This document shows, piece by piece, positions 1 to 5,130 of a DNA stretch of 5,130 bases (positions within the stretch are counted from its first letter, which is position 1; each line of letters starts with the position of its first letter). The notes under the pieces were generated by a model that worked only from the letters and a program-made list of their open reading frames with translations, had not been told where the DNA came from and did no database searches. The position numbers and the translations under genes are program-made. The DNA is from Burkholderiaceae bacterium (GTDB lineage: Bacteria > Pseudomonadota > Gammaproteobacteria > Burkholderiales > Burkholderiaceae): positions 1 through 5,130 of the forward strand of contig JANWUU010000199.1 of NCBI GenBank assembly GCA_025057735.1, written 5' to 3'.

Positions 1-129
1 ATCACGATCGCCGGCAACCTGCGCGAGATGTTCCGCCACATCGTCGCCGTCGGGGCCGACCGCGTGCAGCGCGGGGGCAGGGTTTCCGGCAGCGTGATTG
101 TCGAAGGCATGACAGTCGGCGGCGCCTGA
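1..129 (+). CDS. pmbA: PmbA/TldE family metalloprotease-like protein, C-terminal end (partial)
   Basis: Only the last 42 codons are present, in frame 1, ending in TGA at 127-129; the start lies left of the window. The peptide begins ITIAGNLREMFRHIVAVGAD and ends with GSVIVEGMTVGGA. The IAGNL..M...I..VG.D pattern followed by a GS(V/I)..E.M.(V/I).G ending is the usual carboxy terminus of PmbA (TldE). In the known family, PmbA is the non-catalytic partner of the metalloprotease TldD in a cytoplasmic complex that matures microcin B17 and degrades unfolded peptides such as the CcdA antitoxin. The partner tldD is not visible here. No terminator with a T-tract follows, so readthrough into the next gene, 122 bases downstream on the same strand, cannot be excluded. 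Identification rests on a short but characteristic segment. Confidence 0.85.
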   Translation: MTIAGNLREMFRHIVAVGADRVQRGGRVSGSVIVEGMTVGGA

Positions 130-233
130 CTGGATAGAATGAGATCACACGCGGCCGGCGCTGGCAGGCGCGACGCGAAGGCGCACCCACGGCAGCCGCG
201 CACGACGAACGATCCTCCGGCCACAGGTCGGCA

Positions 234-243
234 CTTGATCAAG
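234..243. repeat. Perfect 10-base palindrome CTTGATCAAG
   Basis: CTTGATCAAG reads the same on both strands. It lies 8 bases before the ATG at 252, and its last three bases are the first three of the AAGGAG ribosome binding site. A regulator bound here, or a local RNA fold, would affect initiation of the binding-protein gene. A palindrome of this length can also occur by chance, and no second copy was seen in the gap. Confidence 0.35.
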
Positions 244-246
244 GAG
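241..246 (+). promoter_or_regulatory. Ribosome binding site of the binding-protein gene
   Basis: AAGGAG stands 5 bases before the ATG at 252. It is a strong Shine-Dalgarno match and fixes that ATG as the start, which also places the twin-arginine motif at the extreme N-terminus as expected. Confidence 0.85.
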
Positions 247-251
247 ATCCC

Positions 252-1337
252 ATGAAGAGACGTTCATTTTTGCGTGGCGCCGGTGCCGGCGCCGGCGCCG
301 CGGTGGCGGCGCTGGCGGCACCGGCGGTGCACGCGCAAGCGAGCATCCGTTGGCGGCTGGCGTCGAGCTTTCCGAAGTCGCTCGACACGATCTACGGCAC
401 GGCGGAGATCTTCGCGAAGTTCGTGAAAGACGCGACCGGTGGCCGGCTCGACATCTCGGTGCACGCCGCGGGCGAGCTGGTGCCGGCGCTCCAAGTGCAG
501 GATGCGGTGCAAAACGGCACCGTCGAGTGCTGCCACACGGCGCCGTACTACTTCTTCGGCAAGGACGAAGCGTTCGCGTTCGACACCGCGATCCCCTTCG
601 GCCTGAACTACCGCCAGCAGACCGCGTGGATGTTCGATGGCAACGGCATGCGGCTGATGCGCGAGTTCTATCGAAACTACAACATCGTGAATTTCGTGAT
701 GGGCAATACCGGCGCCCAGATGGGCGGCTGGTATCGCAAGGAGATCAAGGGCCTGGACGACATCAAGGGCCTGAAAATGCGCATCGGGGGTTTCGGCGGG
801 CGGGTGCTGGAACGCATCGGCGGAACGCCGCAGATGATCCCGGGCGGCGAGATCTACGCGGCGCTGGAGAAGGGCACCATTGATGCGGTCGAATGGGTCG
901 GGCCTTACGATGACGAGCGGCTCGGTTTCCACAAGGTGGCGAAGTACTACTACTACCCCGGATGGTGGGAAGGCGGCGCACAGCTCGCGCTGTACATCAA
1001 CAGCAAGGTGTGGGATGCGCTGTCGGCCGAGCACAAAGCGATCGTCGAGGCAGCGGCGACGCACGCGCATGTCGTGATGCAGGCCCGCTATGACGCGCGC
1101 AACCCGGCTGCGCTCAAGCGACTGGTCGCCGCTGGGGCAGTGCTGCGGCCGATGCCGCGGCCGGTGCTGGATGCGGCCTTCAAGGCGGCGGAGGCGCTGT
1201 ACGCCGAGCTTGCCGCGAAGAATCCGAACTGGAAGAAAATCTGGGACGACTGGTCGCGCTTCCGCGCCGATCAGGTGCTGTGGTTCCGCGTGGCCGAGCG
1301 CGAGTTCGACAACTTCATGTCAGCGCAGAAACTCTGA
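252..1337 (+). CDS. TRAP transporter solute-binding protein, DctP/TakP family
   Basis: This 361-residue periplasmic protein is expected to capture an organic acid and deliver it to the DctQ-DctM membrane complex. Residues 1-30 form a twin-arginine (Tat) signal: RRSFLR at 3-8, an Ala/Gly-rich core, and a probable cleavage site after VHA at 28. The mature part follows TakP of Rhodobacter sphaeroides closely from memory: WRLASSFPKSLDTI at 34-47, VECCHT at 91-96, GNTGAQMGGWYR at 151-162, KMRIGGFGG at 175-183, VEWVGPYDDE at 213-222 and YYYYPGWWEGG at 232-242. In TakP, an arginine holds the substrate carboxylate, and glutamine, glutamate, tryptophan and a second glutamate hold a cation. The apparent counterparts here are Arg177, Gln156, Glu214, Trp215 and Glu240. 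The C-terminal stretch NPNWKKIWDDW resembles the helix that mediates TakP dimerisation. Substrate is inferred to be a 2-oxoacid such as pyruvate, or lactate-like; calcium-lactate binders belong to the same branch. Its permease genes lie on the opposite strand. Confidence 0.93.
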   Translation: MKRRSFLRGAGAGAGAAVAALAAPAVHAQASIRWRLASSFPKSLDTIYGTAEIFAKFVKDATGGRLDISVHAAGELVPALQVQDAVQNGTVECCHTAPYYFFGKDEAFAFDTAIPFGLNYRQQTAWMFDGNGMRLMREFYRNYNIVNFVMGNTGAQMGGWYRKEIKGLDDIKGLKMRIGGFGGRVLERIGGTPQMIPGGEIYAALEKGTIDAVEWVGPYDDERLGFHKVAKYYYYPGWWEGGAQLALYINSKVWDALSAEHKAIVEAAATHAHVVMQARYDARNPAALKRLVAAGAVLRPMPRPVLDAAFKAAEALYAELAAKNPNWKKIWDDWSRFRADQVLWFRVAEREFDNFMSAQKL

Positions 1338-1359
1338 GGCACGCGCGCCGTCGCGACGC

Positions 1360-1382
1360 AGGCCCGCCTCCGGCGGGCCTTT

Positions 1383-1384
<2 letters not shown>
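1360..1384 (+). terminator. Intrinsic terminator between the convergent TRAP genes
   Basis: An 8-base GC stem (GGCCCGCC at 1361-1368, GGCGGGCC at 1372-1379), extended by an A-T pair at 1360/1380, closes a 3-base loop and is followed by TTTT and a T-rich stretch. It starts 22 bases after the stop of the binding-protein gene and serves plus-strand transcription well. The minus-strand dctM stop codon is at 1383-1385, only 2 bases from the hairpin, so the same stem follows dctM too. On that strand no T-run follows, so termination there would be weaker. Confidence 0.85.
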
Positions 1385-3125
<1,741 letters not shown>

Positions 3126-3131
3126 CGCGGC

Positions 3132-3701
3132 TCACTCCTGGCCGGTGGCCACGGCCGCCTGCGGCCCGTGCGAGGCGCCCAGCGGAATCGGGTCCGGGAT
3201 CAGCCCGCGCAGGAAAGCGATGCGTTTGATCAGCTCGGAGACGGCCTGCGCCAGCAACAGCGTCATTCCCACGGGAATGAGCAGATAGACGGGCCAGCGG
3301 ATCAGGCCGCCGGCGTTCTGCGACATCTCGCCGCTTTGCCAGGCGCGCACGAACAGCGGCCAGGACATGTCGATCAGCATCACGCACAGCGGCATCAGAA
3401 AGACGACGATGCCGACGATGTCGATCCACGACCGCGTCCGTGCGCTGAGGCGGGCGGAGATGAAGTCGATGCGCACGTGGGCATTGCGCAAGAACGCGTA
3501 GCCGGCCCCCAGCAGGAAGACGGCGGAGAACAGGTACCACTGCAGCTCCAGCCAGGCGTTGCTGCTGAGGCTGAACGTCTTGCGCATCACGGCGTTGCCG
3601 GCGCTGATCAGCACCGCGGCCAGTACCAGCCAGATGATCGCGCGCCCGACCTTGTCGTTGACCCAATCGATCACGCGCGCCACGCGCAGCAGCCAGTCCA
3701 T
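3132..3701 (-). CDS. dctQ: TRAP transporter small permease subunit, DctQ family
   Basis: This 189-residue inner-membrane protein is the small TRAP subunit, which assembles with DctM and helps dock the binding protein. It has four predicted membrane helices near residues 20-38, 52-72, 93-112 and 136-156. Typical DctQ features are NAWLELQWYLF (48-58), HVRIDFISARLS (75-86) at the start of the cytoplasmic loop, and the SQNAGGLIRWPVYLLIPVG segment (127-145), which resembles DctQ proteins paired with TakP. The tail after 168 is Pro/Ala/Gly-rich and non-conserved. The ATG at 3699-3701 is chosen because GGGGGA at 3709-3714 stands 8 bases upstream. An in-frame ATG at 3737 would add 12 polar residues but has no ribosome binding site. 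It follows argH by 75 bases on the same strand and ends 6 bases before dctM. Confidence 0.92.
   Translation of the reverse strand: MDWLLRVARVIDWVNDKVGRAIIWLVLAAVLISAGNAVMRKTFSLSSNAWLELQWYLFSAVFLLGAGYAFLRNAHVRIDFISARLSARTRSWIDIVGIVVFLMPLCVMLIDMSWPLFVRAWQSGEMSQNAGGLIRWPVYLLIPVGMTLLLAQAVSELIKRIAFLRGLIPDPIPLGASHGPQAAVATGQE
3135..3139 (-). promoter_or_regulatory. Ribosome binding site of dctM, inside the end of dctQ
   Basis: AGGAG on the minus strand lies in the final codons of dctQ, 9 bases before the dctM ATG at 3125. The arrangement suits translational coupling of the two membrane subunits. Confidence 0.8.
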
Positions 3702-3708
3702 CGTCGTT

Positions 3709-3714
3709 TCCCCC
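3709..3714 (-). promoter_or_regulatory. Ribosome binding site deciding the dctQ start
   Basis: GGGGGA on the minus strand can pair with the 16S rRNA tail with one G-U pair and lies about 8 bases before the ATG at 3701. The earlier ATG at 3737 is preceded by sequence with no purine-rich match, so the later start is preferred. Confidence 0.55.
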
Positions 3715-3776
3715 GGTTCGGTCTTTTGCCTTGCCATGTTAGTCGAGCTGGCTGGCCGGCCGCCTGCGGAGTTTCC

Positions 3777-5130
3777 TCAGCGCGCCGCCAACCGCGCGCG
3801 CCAGCGCGCGATCTGCTCGGCCACGCGCGCCGGCGCCGTGCCGCCCGCGTGCGCCCGCGCCGCCACCGCGCCCTCCAGCGTCAGCACGTCGAACACATCG
3901 GCGTCGATCGCCGTCGAGAAGGCGCGCAGCTCGGCAAGCGGCAGGTCGGCGAGGTCGCAGCCGCGCTCGGCCGCGCACCGCACCGCGCGGGCGGCGGCCT
4001 CGTGGGCGTCCCGGAACGGCACGCCCTTTTTCACCAAATAGTCCGCCAGATCGGTGGCGGTGGGGTGGCCCTCGGCGGCGGCGCGCCGCATCGCCACCGC
4101 ATCGACCTCGATGCCAGGCACCATCTCGGCGAACGCGCGCAGGGTGTCGAGCACCGTGTCCAGGGTGTCGAACACCGGCTCCTTGTCCTCCTGGTTGTCC
4201 TTGTTGTAAGCCAGCGGCTGCCCTTTCATCAGCGTCAGCAGCGCGACCAGATGGCCGATCACACGGCCGCTCTTGCCGCGCGCCAGCTCCGGCACGTCCG
4301 GGTTCTTCTTCTGCGGCATGATCGAGGAGCCCGTGGTGAAGCGGTCCGGCAGCCGCACGAAGCCGAAGCGCGGGCTCATCCACAGCACCAGTTCCTCGGC
4401 CAGCCGCGAGACGTGCACCATGATCAGCGCGCAGGCGGCGACGAATTCGATCGCGAAGTCGCGATCGCTGACCGCGTCGAGCGAGTTCTCGCACAGCCCC
4501 TCGAAGCCGAGCCGCTGCGCGACGAAGTCGCGGTCGATCGGATAGCTGGTGCCGGCCAGTGCCGCCGCTCCCAGCGGCAGGCGGTTGACGCGCCGGCGCG
4601 CATCGCGCAGCCGCTCATCGTCGCGCTCGAACATCTCCGCGTACGCCAGCAGATGGTGGCCGAAGGTGACTGGCTGCGCCACCTGCAGATGCGTGAAGCC
4701 GGGCATGACGGTGGCGGCATGGCGCGCGGCGAGCTCCACCAGCGCCGTCTGCAGCCCCGTCAGTGCCTGCCGCACACGGTCGATCTCGCCGCGCAGGTAC
4801 AGCCGCAGGTCGGTGGCGACCTGGTCGTTGCGGGAGCGACCGGTGTGCAGACGCTTGCCGGCGTCGCCGACCAGTTCGGTCAACCGGCGCTCGATGTTCA
4901 AATGTACGTCCTCCAGCGCCAGCGACCAGCGGAATTCGCCGCGCTCGATCTCGCCGCGGATCTGCGCCAAACCGCGCTCGATGTCCGCTAGGTCCTGTGC
5001 CGACAGGACGCCGATTTTTGCCAGCATCGCCGCGTGCGCGAGCGAGCCCTCGATGTCGGCCAGCGCCAGTCGCCGGTCGAAGCCGACGCTCGCGGTATAG
5101 CGCAGCACGAACTCCGCCACCGGCTCGGCA
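3777..5130 (-). CDS. argH: Argininosuccinate lyase (N-terminus beyond the window)
   Basis: This cytoplasmic enzyme of the fumarase/aspartase superfamily splits argininosuccinate into arginine and fumarate, the last step of arginine synthesis; the active form is a homotetramer. The visible part is about 450 residues against a usual length near 465. The frame runs on past the right edge ([15 protein letters not shown]), matching the family's usual GGRFSEPV..F...YTASV, so roughly 15 residues are missing and the GTG at 5118-5120 is an internal valine. Key motifs are HTGRSRNDQ (from 4847), [10 protein letters not shown] with the active-site His (from 4700), and [12 protein letters not shown] (4331-4296), the superfamily signature with the catalytic serine loop. 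[15 protein letters not shown] (from about 4208) and the ending [19 protein letters not shown] are also typical. No disruption is seen. The stop is at 3777-3779, and no terminator separates it from dctQ. Confidence 0.97.
   Translation of the reverse strand, partial: AEPVAEFVLRYTASVGFDRRLALADIEGSLAHAAMLAKIGVLSAQDLADIERGLAQIRGEIERGEFRWSLALEDVHLNIERRLTELVGDAGKRLHTGRSRNDQVATDLRLYLRGEIDRVRQALTGLQTALVELAARHAATVMPGFTHLQVAQPVTFGHHLLAYAEMFERDDERLRDARRRVNRLPLGAAALAGTSYPIDRDFVAQRLGFEGLCENSLDAVSDRDFAIEFVAACALIMVHVSRLAEELVLWMSPRFGFVRLPDRFTTGSSIMPQKKNPDVPELARGKSGRVIGHLVALLTLMKGQPLAYNKDNQEDKEPVFDTLDTVLDTLRAFAEMVPGIEVDAVAMRRAAAEGHPTATDLADYLVKKGVPFRDAHEAAARAVRCAAERGCDLADLPLAELRAFSTAIDADVFDVLTLEGAVAARAHAGGTAPARVAEQIARWRARLAAR

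Larger units (their letters stand above)
130..251 (+). other. Intergenic region between pmbA and the TRAP binding-protein gene
   Basis: This 122-base GC-rich gap has no open frame of note and no T-tract hairpin. TAGAAT at 135-140 resembles a -10 box, but no convincing -35 hexamer lies at normal spacing; ATGACA at 109-114 is about 20 bases away, too far. The right end carries the 10-base palindrome at 234-243 and the ribosome binding site at 241-246. It probably contains the promoter or leader of the downstream gene, but I cannot point to it with confidence. Confidence 0.5.

Noticed and set aside
109..140. Possible sigma-70 promoter: ATGACA (109-114) and TAGAAT (135-140)
   Set aside because: Each hexamer matches at 5 of 6 positions, but the 20-base spacer is too long and the -35 lies inside pmbA. 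This is not enough to call a promoter.
282..302. GCCGGC/GCGCCG-rich repeat near the start of the binding-protein gene
   Set aside because: It simply encodes the Ala/Gly-rich core of the Tat signal peptide.
264..1070. Minus-strand open frame of 268 codons opposite the binding-protein gene
   Set aside because: It is a His/Arg/Val-rich antisense shadow of a confidently identified gene, with no ribosome binding site or motif of its own.
3754..3761. GGCCGGCC palindrome between argH and dctQ as a terminator or operator
   Set aside because: It is a short GC palindrome of a kind common in such DNA, with no loop and no T-tract on the minus strand.
5118..5120. GTG as the argH start codon
   Set aside because: The frame stays open upstream to the window edge and encodes AEP, which continues the normal argininosuccinate lyase N-terminus, so the GTG is an internal valine.

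Overview
The window is high-GC, densely coding DNA with the look of a beta-proteobacterial (Burkholderiales- or Rhodocyclales-like) chromosome. This assignment rests on overall gene character and base composition and is an inference. All five genes belong to recognisable families. I found no RNA gene, CRISPR array, insertion sequence or prophage gene.

Layout, left to right. The window opens inside the last 42 codons of a plus-strand pmbA/tldE-type gene (1-129). A 122-base gap follows, and then a complete plus-strand gene (252-1337) for a Tat-exported solute-binding protein of the DctP/TakP family. That gene ends in a strong intrinsic terminator (1360-1384). Converging on it from the minus strand are the large membrane subunit dctM (1383-3125) and the small membrane subunit dctQ (3132-3701). 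Upstream of these, on the same strand, is argH, argininosuccinate lyase (3777 to the right edge), whose first residues lie outside the window.

The binding protein, DctQ and DctM together would make one complete tripartite ATP-independent periplasmic (TRAP) transporter, a sodium-coupled secondary importer of organic acids. The binding protein is very close in sequence pattern to TakP, the 2-oxoacid (pyruvate-type) binding protein of Rhodobacter sphaeroides, and keeps the residues expected to hold the carboxylate and its cation. A 2-oxoacid or 2-hydroxyacid is therefore the best substrate guess. The operon is split: the binding-protein gene faces the two membrane genes tail to tail, while the membrane genes sit just downstream of argH with no visible terminator between and may be read from the argH transcript.

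The window is mostly ordinary. The points worth a second look are the convergent TRAP layout, the oversized DctM (580 residues, with an inserted membrane segment pair and an acidic tail containing a small internal repeat), the argH-dctQM linkage, and a perfect palindrome overlapping the ribosome binding site of the binding-protein gene. I do not see evidence for a previously undescribed system.
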